NCBI RefSeq assembly: GCF_036002945.1
Contig: NZ_CP108529.1
Location: 2,728,001 to 2,792,000, forward strand
Source of the DNA: Streptomyces sp. NBC_01224
GTDB lineage: Bacteria > Actinomycetota > Actinomycetes > Streptomycetales > Streptomycetaceae
Reading direction: 5' to 3'
DNA length: 64,000 nucleotides
The notes under the pieces are model-generated. The model was not told the DNA's origin. It did no database searches and was given only the letters and a program-made list of their open reading frames with translations. Shown here in pieces: positions 16,302-25,509 of this stretch; position 1 is the first letter of the stretch, and each line of letters starts with the position of its first letter. The translations under genes were made by a program, and so were the position numbers.

Positions 16302-16748
16302 TCAGGCAGTCCGGTCCGCGTCCGCTTCTCGGTGCATGCCCATGCACAGCGCCCAGATGACGAGGATGTTGACGACGATCACCACCAGGGCCCACAAGGG
16401 GTAGAACGGCAGCCACAGGAAGTTGGCGATCGCGCCCAGGCCGGCCACGGCGACACCGAAGAAGCGTGCCCACAGGGCTCCGGCGAATACGGCGCAGCCG
16501 GCGAGGAGGAGGGCGATGCCCAGGATGAGGTGGACCCAGCCCCAGCCCGCCAGGCTGAACTCGAACACATAGTGGCGCGTCGCGACGAAAAGGCGGTCTT
16601 TCGAGATGGCCGCGATCCCCTCGAAGATCGCCATCGCTCCGCCCAGGATCATCAGGACTGCTGCCAGGACTGTCGTACCGGATGTGGGCGCGTGCGTGGG
16701 GCTCGGTTTCGTGCGGCTCGGTCCGGGTCCGGTGGTGTCACTGGCCAT
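16302..16748 (-). CDS. Four-helix membrane protein of the DUF7144 type
   Basis: 148 residues from the ATG at 16748 with AAGGAG 7 nt upstream. After a Ser/Thr/Pro-rich cytoplasmic N-terminus there are four hydrophobic segments (VLAAVLMILGGAMAIFEGIA, GWVHLILGIALLLAGCAVFA, FFGVAVAGLGAIANFLWLP, WALVVIVVNILVIWALC). Small proteins of this pattern are common in Streptomyces and often stress-induced. The function is unknown. Confidence 0.8.
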   Translation of the reverse strand: MASDTTGPGPSRTKPSPTHAPTSGTTVLAAVLMILGGAMAIFEGIAAISKDRLFVATRHYVFEFSLAGWGWVHLILGIALLLAGCAVFAGALWARFFGVAVAGLGAIANFLWLPFYPLWALVVIVVNILVIWALCMGMHREADADRTA

Positions 16749-16834
16749 TTCGATCTCCTTGGGTGACGTAGCCGTGATCCCCCGTTTCAGCGTGTCACGA
16801 CGGCTCTCCGACGGCACTCCGGGCGACGTACGCT

Positions 16835-19624
16835 TCAGTCGTCCTGCGTCCCCGATTCGCCGACCGTCTGCTCCGACCAGATCACCTTGCCCGTCTCGGT
16901 GTAGCGGGTGCCCCAGCGTTCGGCGAACTGGGCGACGAGGAACAGACCCCGGCCGCCCTCGTCCGTCGTCGCCGCGTAGCGCAGATGCGGTGAGGTGTTG
17001 CTGGTGTCGGACACCTCGCAGATCAGGTTGCGGTCGTACAGCAGGCGGACCTCGATCGGTCCTGTGCCGTAGCGCACCGCGTTGGTGACCAGTTCGCTCA
17101 GGATCAGCTCGGTGGTGAACGCCTCCTCGTCCAGGCCACGCTCGCTGAGCCACTGGGCCACGTTCTTGCGGACCCCGGCGACGGCCGCCGGATCGGTGGC
17201 CACGGCCCATTGCGCGACCTGGTTCGGATCGAGCGTGCGGGTGCAGGCCACCAGGATGGCGACGTCGTCGGTCGGCGGCCCGGACAGCATCGCGTCGAGC
17301 ACGTCGTCACAGGTCTCCTCCGGCGTCCGGTCGCGACCGGCGAGAGTGGCGCGCAGCAGCTCCAGGCCGGCGTCGATGTCCCGGTCGCGGCTCTCGAGAA
17401 GACCGTCCGTGTAAAGGACCAGACGGCTCCCTTCGGGTACGTGGAACTCGGCCGCCTCGAAGGGCATGCCACCGATGCCGAGGGGCAGACCGACCGGAAC
17501 CTCGGGAACTTCGACGCTGCCGTCCGGAAGGATCAGCACGGGCCCGGGGTGGCCGGCCCGGGCCACCGAGCAGTTTCCGGAAACCGCGTCGTAGATCGCG
17601 TACAGGCAGCCGGCTCCGGCGATCTCGGCGCCGTCACCGGCCGCCTCGTCCTGGTCGATCCGGCTGACCAGTTCGTCGAGATGTCCGAGAAGCTCGTCGG
17701 GCGCGAAGTCCAGCGCGGAGAAGTTGTGGATGCTGGTGCGCAGCCGCCCCATGGTGGCGGCGGCGTGCAGCCCGTGTCCGACCACATCACCGACGACCAG
17801 TGCGAACCGGGCGCCGGACAGCGGGATCACGTCGAACCAGTCGCCGCCCACCTCGGCCCGCGCCGGCAGATAGCGGTGGGCCACGTCGAGGGCGTTCTGC
17901 TCGGGCAGGTCGCGGGGCAGCAGGCTGCGTTGCAGCGTCACGGCCATTTCGTGCTCGCGTGTGTACCTGCGGGCGTTGTCCACACTGACGGCCGCCCGGG
18001 CCACCAGTTCCTCGGCGAAGGACTGGTCGTCTTCGTCGAACGGGTCGGCATTGCCCGCGCGCCAGAAGTTGGCCAGGCCCAGGATGACGCCACGTGCGTG
18101 CAGCGGTACGGACAGCACCGAGTGGAATCCGTAGTCCAGGATCTTCGAGGCCCGCTCGGGGTCCCAGTACCGCCATCCCAGCTGCGCGATCACCTCCGGC
18201 CCCAGCCCGACCTCGTCGATGTTCACGCGCATGGCCCGGGTCCTGGAGGGAACGAATCCGACCAGTCGGCCGATCGAGTACAGGGGCTGGTCCGGGTCCG
18301 TGGCGGCGATGGCGGTACGGCGCATGTCCAGCGGGGCACTGTCCGGCGTGGTCGGTTCATCCCCGGGAAGCGCGAGATCGGCGAGGTCGACGCTCGTGGC
18401 GTCGGCGAATCCGGGAGTCGCCACATCCGCCAGCTCCTGGGCCGTCCGGCTTACGTCGAGGGTGGTGCCGATCCGGGCACCGGCCTCGTAGAGGAGCAGC
18501 AGGCGTTCATGGACGTTTTCCGCCTTCCCTGCGACCTTGCGGAGCTCGGTGGTGTCCCGCAGGGTCGCCACGGTGGCGGGCGGCCCGCCACCCGCGCCCG
18601 CCGGCCGGAGGTTGACGGCCAGCAGCCGGTTGCGGACGCGCAGCACCTCGTCCGTGACGGTACGGCCGGAGGCGAGCAGTTCCACGGTCTCCGGGTCCAG
18701 TCCGAGGTCCGTCAACGCGCGGCCCTCGGCATCCGGGGGAAGGGCGAGCAGTCTGCGGGCCTCGTCGTTGACCAGCGTCAGCCGGTGGTCGGCCCCGACG
18801 ATGAGGACGGCCTCACGGACCGCGTGCAGCACCGCGTCGTGGTGCTCGTACATCCGGGTCATCTCTGCCGGTCCGAGCCCGTGTGTCTGACGGCTCAGCC
18901 GTCTGCTCAAGAGCAGCGCGCCGCCCGCGGTGACCGAGAAGGCGGCCACCCCGACGGCAATGCTGAACGGGATGGACCGGGCAGCCACACTGTTCACCGA
19001 CCTGTCGGTGAGCCCGACGGACACCACGCCGGCGACCGAACCGTCGAGCCGCTTGACGGGCACCACCGAGTTGATCGACGGCCCTTGGCTGCCGGAGAAG
19101 CTCCTGGTGAAGCCGTGGCCGGCCAGTGCCTCTTTGTACGGGCCGATGATGTGTTTACCGATCAGCGCGGGGTCGGGGTGGGTGTAACGGATGCCCTGGG
19201 GGCTGGCGACGACGACGGTATCGACATGTGTCTGCCGGCGGACCTGCTCCGCGCGTGGCTGCAGGATGGCGGTGGGGTTCTTGCTGTCCAGCGCCGGTAC
19301 GATCCCGGGCGAGTGGGCGAATGTCTCGGCCACGCTGAATGTGCGCAGCCGGGCCTCCTGCAGGCTGTCGCTGCGGCCCTGCAGCACCAGCGCGATCCCG
19401 CCGCCTGCGATGAGCAGGAGTACGAGCCCGAGCACGAAGCAGAAGACCTGGCCGGCCACGGTGCGCAGACTGAACAGGGCCAGCAGTTCGCGGCCCGGGG
19501 AGCGGTGGGTCATGTCCCGACCGGGCGGCGCGGGGGTGGCTTGCCCCGAGCGCCCCCCATCGTGCCGATGTGGTCGCCGGACGGAGCGTCGCAACCTCGC
19601 CCGGAATCGGCCGATACCAGACAT
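16835..19624 (-). CDS. Membrane sensor PP2C phosphatase: Cache-PAS-GAF-SpoIIE-HATPase
   Basis: 929 residues. TM1 is near 50-80, an extracellular single-Cache-like domain (SVAETFAHSPGIVPAL, GIRYTHPDPALIGKHIIGPY) runs to about 200, and TM2 is near 212-238. A PAS domain (about 255-365), a GAF domain (375-545) and a SpoIIE PP2C phosphatase domain follow, the last with GGDWFDVIPL, LVVGDVVGHGLHAAATMGRL and LVLYTDGLLESRDRD. The C-terminus is an RsbW-like kinase domain with ILSELVTNAVRYG and GGRGLFLVAQFAERWG. The phosphatase/kinase combination suggests control of an anti-anti-sigma factor, activated by an external ligand. The start at 19624 is the longest; an ATG at 19513 would remove 37 basic residues and is also plausible. 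Confidence 0.9.
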   Translation of the reverse strand: MSGIGRFRARLRRSVRRPHRHDGGRSGQATPAPPGRDMTHRSPGRELLALFSLRTVAGQVFCFVLGLVLLLIAGGGIALVLQGRSDSLQEARLRTFSVAETFAHSPGIVPALDSKNPTAILQPRAEQVRRQTHVDTVVVASPQGIRYTHPDPALIGKHIIGPYKEALAGHGFTRSFSGSQGPSINSVVPVKRLDGSVAGVVSVGLTDRSVNSVAARSIPFSIAVGVAAFSVTAGGALLLSRRLSRQTHGLGPAEMTRMYEHHDAVLHAVREAVLIVGADHRLTLVNDEARRLLALPPDAEGRALTDLGLDPETVELLASGRTVTDEVLRVRNRLLAVNLRPAGAGGGPPATVATLRDTTELRKVAGKAENVHERLLLLYEAGARIGTTLDVSRTAQELADVATPGFADATSVDLADLALPGDEPTTPDSAPLDMRRTAIAATDPDQPLYSIGRLVGFVPSRTRAMRVNIDEVGLGPEVIAQLGWRYWDPERASKILDYGFHSVLSVPLHARGVILGLANFWRAGNADPFDEDDQSFAEELVARAAVSVDNARRYTREHEMAVTLQRSLLPRDLPEQNALDVAHRYLPARAEVGGDWFDVIPLSGARFALVVGDVVGHGLHAAATMGRLRTSIHNFSALDFAPDELLGHLDELVSRIDQDEAAGDGAEIAGAGCLYAIYDAVSGNCSVARAGHPGPVLILPDGSVEVPEVPVGLPLGIGGMPFEAAEFHVPEGSRLVLYTDGLLESRDRDIDAGLELLRATLAGRDRTPEETCDDVLDAMLSGPPTDDVAILVACTRTLDPNQVAQWAVATDPAAVAGVRKNVAQWLSERGLDEEAFTTELILSELVTNAVRYGTGPIEVRLLYDRNLICEVSDTSNTSPHLRYAATTDEGGRGLFLVAQFAERWGTRYTETGKVIWSEQTVGESGTQDD

Positions 19625-19677
19625 AACTTCAGGTCTAGCATGAATCGCACCTGCCCGAGAGATAGCCGGTCAGCGGC

Positions 19678-21042
19678 TCAGAACCCGCCTCCGTCGAAGC
19701 CGCCGCCCCCGAGGTCGCCGCCGCCGAAGCCGCCGCCGTCGAAGCCCGAAGAGTCGAAGTCGGAGCCGGAGAAGTCCCCGCCGCTCCAGTCACCGCCGGA
19801 GCCGAAGTCACCACCGCCGTACTCCGCCGCGTACGCCGGGCTCGACAGCGCCGAGCCGAGCAGTGTGCCGACCAGCAGGCCGGGGAGCAGACCGCCGCCG
19901 AAGTAGCCGCCCGCCCAGGGGCCGTACGCCGGGCCCGCCTCCCAGTACGGGCGGCGGCGGCCGTCGCCCGTGTCGACGGTACGGCCGAGCGGCTCCTCGC
20001 CCTCGCGCAGCCGGATCTCGTCCGCCGCACAGACCGGGACCTCACGGGCCGTTCCGCCGGACGGGGACCACCGGACGTCGGCGACCGAGGGGCCGTGGCG
20101 CGGATCGAAGAAGCACGGCGGGCGGCGGGCGGGCGGTTCACCGCCTTTGCGGCGGGCCTCCAGGACTGCGAGGGAGAAGCGGCCGTCCTCCAGGGCCTGG
20201 GTGACACCGCGCACATCGGACGGGTGCTGGGCCTTCGACATGCGGATCTTGGCGCTCTCGTAGGAGTCGAGCGCCCTCTCGTAGTCGGCGCGCATGCTGT
20301 CGTCGGCGCCCGGCTCGGCGGGGTGGAAGTCGAGCCGGTCCAGGGTTTCGCCGTACGCGGTGATGTCCTCGTCCACGACGACCCGGAGCTTGTCGAGTGC
20401 GGCCCGCTCCTCGGCCTCCTTGCGCTTCCGGTTGCGCCGGAAGATCGTGTAGGCCGTGCCGGCGCCCAGCACCAGGATCGCGCCGACCGTGATCAGTCCG
20501 ACGGTGGACGATGATCCGTTGCCCGCGGAGCCGCCCCAGGAGGCGGGGGCGCTGCCCCGGGCCTGTTCGACGGCCCGGTCGACAAAGGCGTTCAGCTGGG
20601 TCGCGGCGTCGGTGTCCGTGCCGGGTGTCTTCACGGCGGCGACGAGGTTCTGGACCGCTCGGGTGGACATCACCCGGGGGTCGGCGCCCGCGTTGAACCC
20701 ATTGCCGAGGCGGACCGCGTAGACGCCGGTGATGCCGGTGTCGGTGCGCAGGGTGGTGAGCAGGTTCTGCTCGGGGAACGCCGAGGTCCGCGGCAGCACC
20801 GCCACGAACACGGGCTTGTCGGCGTCCTTGATCTTCTTCGTCAGGGCGGCCGCCTGACCCGGTGAGAGCTGGTCGGCGGCGGCCGGGTCGACGTACACCG
20901 GGCTCTTGCGCAGCGCCTGCGCGACATCATTGATGGTGGATGCGCCGACCGCTGCGGGCGCAGCAGGTGCCATGGCGAGCACGGCCACCGACAGGATCAG
21001 CAGCAGGCCTGCCAACAAGGTCGGGAACAGCCTGTTCCGCAT
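19678..21042 (-). CDS. Membrane protein with TPM-like extracytoplasmic domain and Gly/Asp-rich tail
   Basis: 454 residues. An N-terminal signal/anchor (LLAGLLLILSVAVLAMA) precedes an extracytoplasmic domain of about 130 residues (ALRKSPVYVDPAAADQLSPG, KPVFVAVLPRTSAFPEQNLL) that resembles TPM/YgcG-type domains. A transmembrane helix follows near residue 185 (VGLITVGAILVLGAGTAYTI), then a cytoplasmic coiled region. The last 60 residues are low-complexity repeats of GGGDF, GGDFSGSDFDSSGFDGGGF type. YgcG-like proteins often end in such Gly-rich tails. The function is unknown. Confidence 0.75.
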   Translation of the reverse strand: MRNRLFPTLLAGLLLILSVAVLAMAPAAPAAVGASTINDVAQALRKSPVYVDPAAADQLSPGQAAALTKKIKDADKPVFVAVLPRTSAFPEQNLLTTLRTDTGITGVYAVRLGNGFNAGADPRVMSTRAVQNLVAAVKTPGTDTDAATQLNAFVDRAVEQARGSAPASWGGSAGNGSSSTVGLITVGAILVLGAGTAYTIFRRNRKRKEAEERAALDKLRVVVDEDITAYGETLDRLDFHPAEPGADDSMRADYERALDSYESAKIRMSKAQHPSDVRGVTQALEDGRFSLAVLEARRKGGEPPARRPPCFFDPRHGPSVADVRWSPSGGTAREVPVCAADEIRLREGEEPLGRTVDTGDGRRRPYWEAGPAYGPWAGGYFGGGLLPGLLVGTLLGSALSSPAYAAEYGGGDFGSGGDWSGGDFSGSDFDSSGFDGGGFGGGDLGGGGFDGGGF

Positions 21043-21242
21043 ACATCGAAGCTAACCCAGGTGGGCGACTTGCGCGCCACCGCCCACCGAATCCGAGGGC
21101 CTTCATGCAGAAGCGTGGCGTGCATCGAATCGGACAGGTCAGCCGGTTGCCGGTAGCTCTGTGGGAAGTACGCGAGTCCGGGAAGCGTATTGACACCGGA
21201 ATCACCCGCCCAGGTCCATGACAACGTGGCCAGTGTGACCAG

Positions 21243-22157
21243 GTGACAGAATTCAGCACCCTTGGCGACAACGCGGAATGGCAGAGGGACTTCGAGCGGC
21301 GGCTACGCGTCTCGTACACGGCGGCCGGGCTCGGTGCGGCCGCCGCGGAGCGCATGCTCGAGGATGTACGCGCCGACACCGGCGACTGGACCGTCGCCGA
21401 GATCACGGACTCCGGGATCCGAGTGGGATACGTCGCCGTGGTCGTGGCTGACGACAACGGCGCGCTCGCGGGGCGTATCGGCGACCTCGGCGTCGACGCG
21501 CTCCACGCCGGCCGGGGGCACGAGCAGGCCGCCCGGGACTGGGCCGAGGGATGGTGCGCGGAACGCGGCGCAGGCCGACTGGACATACGGCTCACCGAGC
21601 CCGCCGGCGAGCTGTTCGACGGTTACCGCGTCCACGGCCAGCTCAGGGCGCGGCGCGTCGGTTCCCCGCCGGAACCAGTCGACGGCGTCACCGCACGACC
21701 GATGAAACAGGCCGAATATCCCGAGTGGCTCGCCTCCGAGAAGGCCGCCTATGTCGGCGACATCGTCCGGGCGGGAGCCCTGAGCCCCGAGGAGGCCGCA
21801 CGCAAGTCCGACCGCGACTTCGCGAAGCTGATTCCCGAGGGCCTGGCGACGCCCGACAACACGTTCCTGGTGCTCGATGCGGCGGGCGAGCAGATCGGCA
21901 CCGGCTGGTTGAAGCACGGGCACCTCCCCGGGGTCACCTACGGCTACTCGCTGTACGTCCAGGAGCAGCACCGCGGCAAAGGGTACGGGCGGGCCGCGAT
22001 GGCGGCCGGCGAACAGGCAACGCTCGCAGCCGGCGATTCGACGCTGATGTTCACCGTGTGGGGCGGCAACGAGGTGGCCATGAACCTGTACACGAGCGTC
22101 GGCTATCAAGTCATCGAGGAAAGCCGTTCCGTTGGCCTTCCCCGCTCTGCGGCCTGA
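21243..22157 (+). CDS. GNAT-family N-acetyltransferase with two-domain layout
   Basis: 304 residues from a GTG start. The C-terminal half is a clear GNAT domain with the acetyl-CoA loop VQEQHRGKGYGRAAMAAGEQ and MFTVWGGNEVAMNLYTSVGY. The N-terminal half (YVAVVVADDNGALAGRIGDL, ARDWAEGWCAERGAGRLDIR) looks like a second, degenerate GNAT fold. The substrate is not predictable. It is convergent with cimA across a strong terminator. Confidence 0.85.
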   Translation: MTEFSTLGDNAEWQRDFERRLRVSYTAAGLGAAAAERMLEDVRADTGDWTVAEITDSGIRVGYVAVVVADDNGALAGRIGDLGVDALHAGRGHEQAARDWAEGWCAERGAGRLDIRLTEPAGELFDGYRVHGQLRARRVGSPPEPVDGVTARPMKQAEYPEWLASEKAAYVGDIVRAGALSPEEAARKSDRDFAKLIPEGLATPDNTFLVLDAAGEQIGTGWLKHGHLPGVTYGYSLYVQEQHRGKGYGRAAMAAGEQATLAAGDSTLMFTVWGGNEVAMNLYTSVGYQVIEESRSVGLPRSAA

Positions 22158-22173
22158 GCGGCACGACCGGTCC

Positions 22174-22207
22174 GGCGGGCCCACGGCGAACGTGCGGTGG
22201 GCCCGCC
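22174..22207. terminator. Bidirectional terminator between GNAT and cimA
   Basis: GGCGGGCCCAC (22174-22184) and GTGGGCCCGCC (22197-22207) form a perfect 11-bp stem with a 12-nt loop, placed between two convergent stop codons. Confidence 0.75.
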
Positions 22208-22216
22208 CCGCGACGA

Positions 22217-23824
22217 CTACTCCGCCGGCTCGATCCCGGCGCGCAGCAGCCCGTACGTGTAGGCGTCCTCCAGCGCCTGCCAGGACGCCGCGATGACGTT
22301 CTCCGCGACGCCGACCGTCGCCCAGTCGCCGGTGCCGTCGCCCGTGGTGATGAGGACGCGGGTGGTGGACTCGGTGCCGGTGCGGCCTTCGAGGATGCGG
22401 ACCTTGTAGTCGACCAGTTCCAGCTTGGCGAGCTGCGGGTAGATCCGCTCCAGCGCGACGCGCAGCGCCCGGTCGAGTGCGTTGACCGGGCCGTTGCCCT
22501 CGGCGGTGGCGACGATGCGCTCGCCCTTGGCCCAGAGCTTCACGGTCGCCTCGTTGGCGTGCGTGCCGTCGGGGCGGTCCTCGACGATGGCGCGCCAGGA
22601 CTCGGTGCGGAAGTAGCGGCGTGCCCGGCCCTCGGCCTCGGCGCGCAGCAGCAGTTCGAAGGAGGCGTCGGCAGCCTCGTACGTGTAGCCCTTGAGCTCG
22701 CGCTCCTTGACACGCTCGACGACCCGGCCGACGAGTTCCCGGTCGCCTCCGAGGTCGATGCCGAGCTCCTTGCCCTTGAGCTCGATGGAGGCGCGGCCCG
22801 CCATGTCGGAGACGAGCATCCGCATGGTGTTGCCGACCAGCGCGGGGTCGATGTGCTGGTACAGGTCGGGGTCGACCTTGATCGCGGAGGCGTGCAGTCC
22901 GGCCTTGTGGGCGAAGGCGGAAACACCCACATAGGGCTGGTGGGTGGAGGGCGTCAGGTTGACGACCTCGGCGATCGCGTGCGAGACGCGGGTCATGTCG
23001 GCGAGTGCGCCCTCGGGCAGGACGGCCTTGCCGTACTTGAGTTCCAGGGCGGCGACGACGGGGAAGAGGTTGGCGTTGCCGACCCGCTCGCCGTAGCCGT
23101 TGGCGGTGCACTGGACGTGGGTGGCGCCCGCGTCGACGGCGGCCAGGGTGTTGGCGACCGCGCAGCCGGTGTCGTCCTGGGCGTGGATGCCGAGCCGGGC
23201 GCCGGTGTCGGCGAGAACGGTGGAGACGACGGCCTGGACCTGGGCCGGGAGCATCCCGCCGTTGGTGTCGCAGAGGATGACGACATCGGCGCCGGCCTCC
23301 CAGGCGGCGCGGACGACGGCCTTGGCGTACTCGGGGTTGGCGCGGTAGCCGTCGAAGAAGTGCTCGCAGTCCACGAAGACCCGGCGGCCCTGCTCACGGA
23401 GGAAGGAGACGGTGTCGCGGACCATCTCCAGGTTCTCTTCGAGGGTGGTGCGCAGGGCGAGTTCCACATGGCGGTCATGGGACTTGGCGACCAGCGTGAT
23501 CACGGAGGCACCGGAATCCAGCAGCGCCTTGACCTGGTGGTCCTCGGCGGCCTTGCCACCGGCCCTGCGGGTCGCGCCGAAGGCGACCAACTCGGCGTTC
23601 TTGAACTCGATCTCCTGCTGGGCGCGGGCGAAGAATTCGGTGTCCCGGGGATTGGCGCCGGGCCAGCCACCCTCGATGAAGCCCACGCCGAAGTTGTCCA
23701 GGTGCCGCGCGATGGTCAGCTTGTCCGCGACCGTCAGGTTGATGCCTTCACGCTGGGCCCCGTCGCGCAGTGTGGTGTCGAAGACATGGAAACTGTCGTC
23801 GGTGGCCTTGGCCTTGGTGGTCAT
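22217..23824 (-). CDS. cimA: Citramalate synthase
   Basis: 535 residues from the ATG at 23824; the open frame runs upstream through the leader but begins to look like family sequence only at SFHVFDTTLRDGAQREG. This enzyme joins pyruvate and acetyl-CoA to (R)-citramalate, the threonine-independent entry to isoleucine synthesis. The alpha-isopropylmalate/homocitrate synthase TIM barrel has the DTTLRDGAQ metal/substrate motif, HAQDDTGCAVANTLAAVDAG and CTANGYGERVGN. The C-terminal LeuA allosteric dimer domain (about residues 400-530) is present, as in the roughly 520-540-residue CimA of actinobacteria and Geobacter. The leader carries a terminator (23928-23953) that suggests attenuation. Confidence 0.93.
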   Translation of the reverse strand: MTTKAKATDDSFHVFDTTLRDGAQREGINLTVADKLTIARHLDNFGVGFIEGGWPGANPRDTEFFARAQQEIEFKNAELVAFGATRRAGGKAAEDHQVKALLDSGASVITLVAKSHDRHVELALRTTLEENLEMVRDTVSFLREQGRRVFVDCEHFFDGYRANPEYAKAVVRAAWEAGADVVILCDTNGGMLPAQVQAVVSTVLADTGARLGIHAQDDTGCAVANTLAAVDAGATHVQCTANGYGERVGNANLFPVVAALELKYGKAVLPEGALADMTRVSHAIAEVVNLTPSTHQPYVGVSAFAHKAGLHASAIKVDPDLYQHIDPALVGNTMRMLVSDMAGRASIELKGKELGIDLGGDRELVGRVVERVKERELKGYTYEAADASFELLLRAEAEGRARRYFRTESWRAIVEDRPDGTHANEATVKLWAKGERIVATAEGNGPVNALDRALRVALERIYPQLAKLELVDYKVRILEGRTGTESTTRVLITTGDGTGDWATVGVAENVIAASWQALEDAYTYGLLRAGIEPAE

Positions 23825-23927
23825 GCTGGTCTGACTCCTGTCGGATGAGTGGATCCGGACGATCTGGCTCCACTTGCCCCCATCATCCCGCGCACCTCGC
23901 CCCGGCCGAGGTGAGGGCCGGAAAACG

Positions 23928-23953
23928 AAAAAACCCCTCGCGGGTGCGAGAGG
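23928..23953 (-). promoter_or_regulatory. Intrinsic terminator in the cimA leader (candidate attenuator)
   Basis: On the minus strand CCTCTCG-CACCCG-CGAGGGG is followed at once by TTTTTT (23928-23933). T tracts are rare in Streptomyces terminators. The hairpin lies about 105 nt before the cimA start codon, in the transcribed direction, so full-length transcription requires readthrough. The same hairpin-plus-T6 design is found in front of ilvB (48148-48181). Attenuation is inferred from position and form. Confidence 0.65.
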
Positions 23954-24008
23954 TCTGCGCGCGGGTCTGGGGCACGGTGGCCGTGCCGCACATGGTGGTA
24001 CGGGACGG

Positions 24009-24044
24009 TCACTGCGGACCGGCGCGCCTGTTGCCAATAATCAT
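24009..24044 (-). CDS. Possible cimA leader peptide MIIGNRRAGPQ
   Basis: An 11-residue open frame begins ATG ATT ATT: two consecutive isoleucines using ATT, a rare codon in this genome. It ends about 55 nt before the leader terminator at 23928-23953. An Ile-rich leader peptide would fit control of an isoleucine-pathway gene. Against it, no ribosome binding site precedes the ATG and the promoter has not been located; a -10 element overlapping ATGATTAT would make the ORF untranslated. The call is tentative. Confidence 0.4.
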   Translation of the reverse strand: MIIGNRRAGPQ

Positions 24045-24054
24045 GACGAACGAG

Positions 24055-24092
24055 GGCACGGAGGCAGTCTTGCACAGGGCTGCCTCCGTGCC
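24055..24092 (-). terminator. Terminator of the urease/agmatine deiminase/MFS operon
   Basis: GGCACGGAGGCAG (24055-24067) and CTGCCTCCGTGCC (24080-24092) form a perfect 13-bp stem with a 12-nt loop, 10 bp beyond the stop codon of the transporter gene. Confidence 0.8.
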
Positions 24093-24102
24093 GTGGCCCG
24101 TC

Positions 24103-25443
24103 TCAGGATGCGGGCGTGACGCTCGTCGCTCCGGACGACTCCGCCGGGGCCGCCTGCCCGGTCCTCCGGTCGGCACCGACCCGGCCGAGGTCGATGTCGC
24201 GGGTCTCGCGCATGGTCAGATAGACGACCAGGGAGACCGCGGCGCAGCCCGCCACGTACCAGTAGAAGCCGGACTCGACGCCCGACTTCTTGAACCAGAG
24301 CGCCACGTACTCGGCGGTACCGCCGAAGAGCGCGTTGGCGATGGCGTACGGGAGGGCGACGCCCAGGGCGCGGATGCCGGTCGGGAAGAGCTCGGCCTTC
24401 ACACAGGCGTTGATCGAGGTGTACCCGGTGACGACGACCAGGGCGAGGAGCGCCAGGCCGAACGCGGGCCAGAAGGTGCCCGCGTGCTTGAGCATCGTCA
24501 TGATCGGCACCGTCAGGAACGTCGAGCCGACTGCGAAGGTGATCAGCAGCGGGCGGCGGCCGATCCGGTCGGAGAGCAGTCCGGCCAGCGGCTGGATGCA
24601 CATGAAGACGAACAGGGCGCAGAAGCTGACGAGCGAGGCGGTGGACTTCTCCATGCCGGCGCTCCTGGAGAGGAACTTGGTGAGATAGGTCGTGTACGTG
24701 TAGTACGCGACGGTCCCGCCCATGGTCAGCGCCATCACCAGGAACGCCTCGCGCTTGTGCTGCCACAGCGCCTTCAGCGTCCCGCGGTCCTCCTGCTCGG
24801 CGGCGCCGGACTCCGCGTACACCTCGGTCTCCAGCATCGAGCGGCGCAGATAGAAGACGATCGCGGCACCGAGCGCACCGACGATGAACGGGATGCGCCA
24901 GCCCCAGCTGTGCAGGGCCGCGTCGGACATGTTGCGCTGCAGGATGATCTGGAGGCCGAGGCCGATGAGCTGTCCCGCGGTCATGGACACGTACTGGAAG
25001 CTGGAGGCGAAGCCGCGCCGGTGGGGCGCGGACGCCTCGGTCAGATAGGTGGCGCTGGCGGCGTACTCGCCCCCGACGCTGAGGCCCTGCAGCAGCCGCG
25101 CCACCAGCAGGACGGCGACACCGCCGTATCCCGCGACGTCGTACGTCGGCGCGATGGCGATGAGGACCGCGGAGGCCGACATGAGGGTGACGGTGAGGGT
25201 GAGCGCAGCCTTGCGTCCTCTGCGGTCACCGATCCGGCCGAGCACCCAGCCACCGACCGGCCTCATGAAGAAGCCGACGGCGAAGATGCCCATGGTGTTC
25301 ATGAGGTTGGCGGTCTCATTGCCTTCGGGGAAGAACGAATCCGCGAAGTAGACGGCGAAGGTCGCGTACACGAACCAGTCGAACCACTCGACCATGTTGC
25401 CGGCGGAGCCGACCCAGATTTTCTTCCACTGCTGTCGTCCCAT
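24103..25443 (-). CDS. MFS transporter of the metabolite:H+ symporter type
   Basis: 446 residues from the ATG at 25443, with twelve hydrophobic segments. The signature GNMVEWFDWFVYATFAVYFA at the N-terminus, GDRRGRKAALTLTVTLM after TM2 and LSDRIGRRPLLITFAV after TM8 are typical of the MHS family (ProP, KgtP, ShiA relatives), which imports small organic acids, amines or betaines with protons. It is the last gene of the operon that contains urease-like and agmatine deiminase genes, so an amine or ureido compound is a plausible substrate. This is inference from context. Confidence 0.88.
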   Translation of the reverse strand: MGRQQWKKIWVGSAGNMVEWFDWFVYATFAVYFADSFFPEGNETANLMNTMGIFAVGFFMRPVGGWVLGRIGDRRGRKAALTLTVTLMSASAVLIAIAPTYDVAGYGGVAVLLVARLLQGLSVGGEYAASATYLTEASAPHRRGFASSFQYVSMTAGQLIGLGLQIILQRNMSDAALHSWGWRIPFIVGALGAAIVFYLRRSMLETEVYAESGAAEQEDRGTLKALWQHKREAFLVMALTMGGTVAYYTYTTYLTKFLSRSAGMEKSTASLVSFCALFVFMCIQPLAGLLSDRIGRRPLLITFAVGSTFLTVPIMTMLKHAGTFWPAFGLALLALVVVTGYTSINACVKAELFPTGIRALGVALPYAIANALFGGTAEYVALWFKKSGVESGFYWYVAGCAAVSLVVYLTMRETRDIDLGRVGADRRTGQAAPAESSGATSVTPAS

Positions 25444-25509
25444 GGTCCGCCACCGTGCCCGAACAGCCGGGAACGTAACAAGGCCGCAACGGGCAACGAT
25501 CACGCGTAC

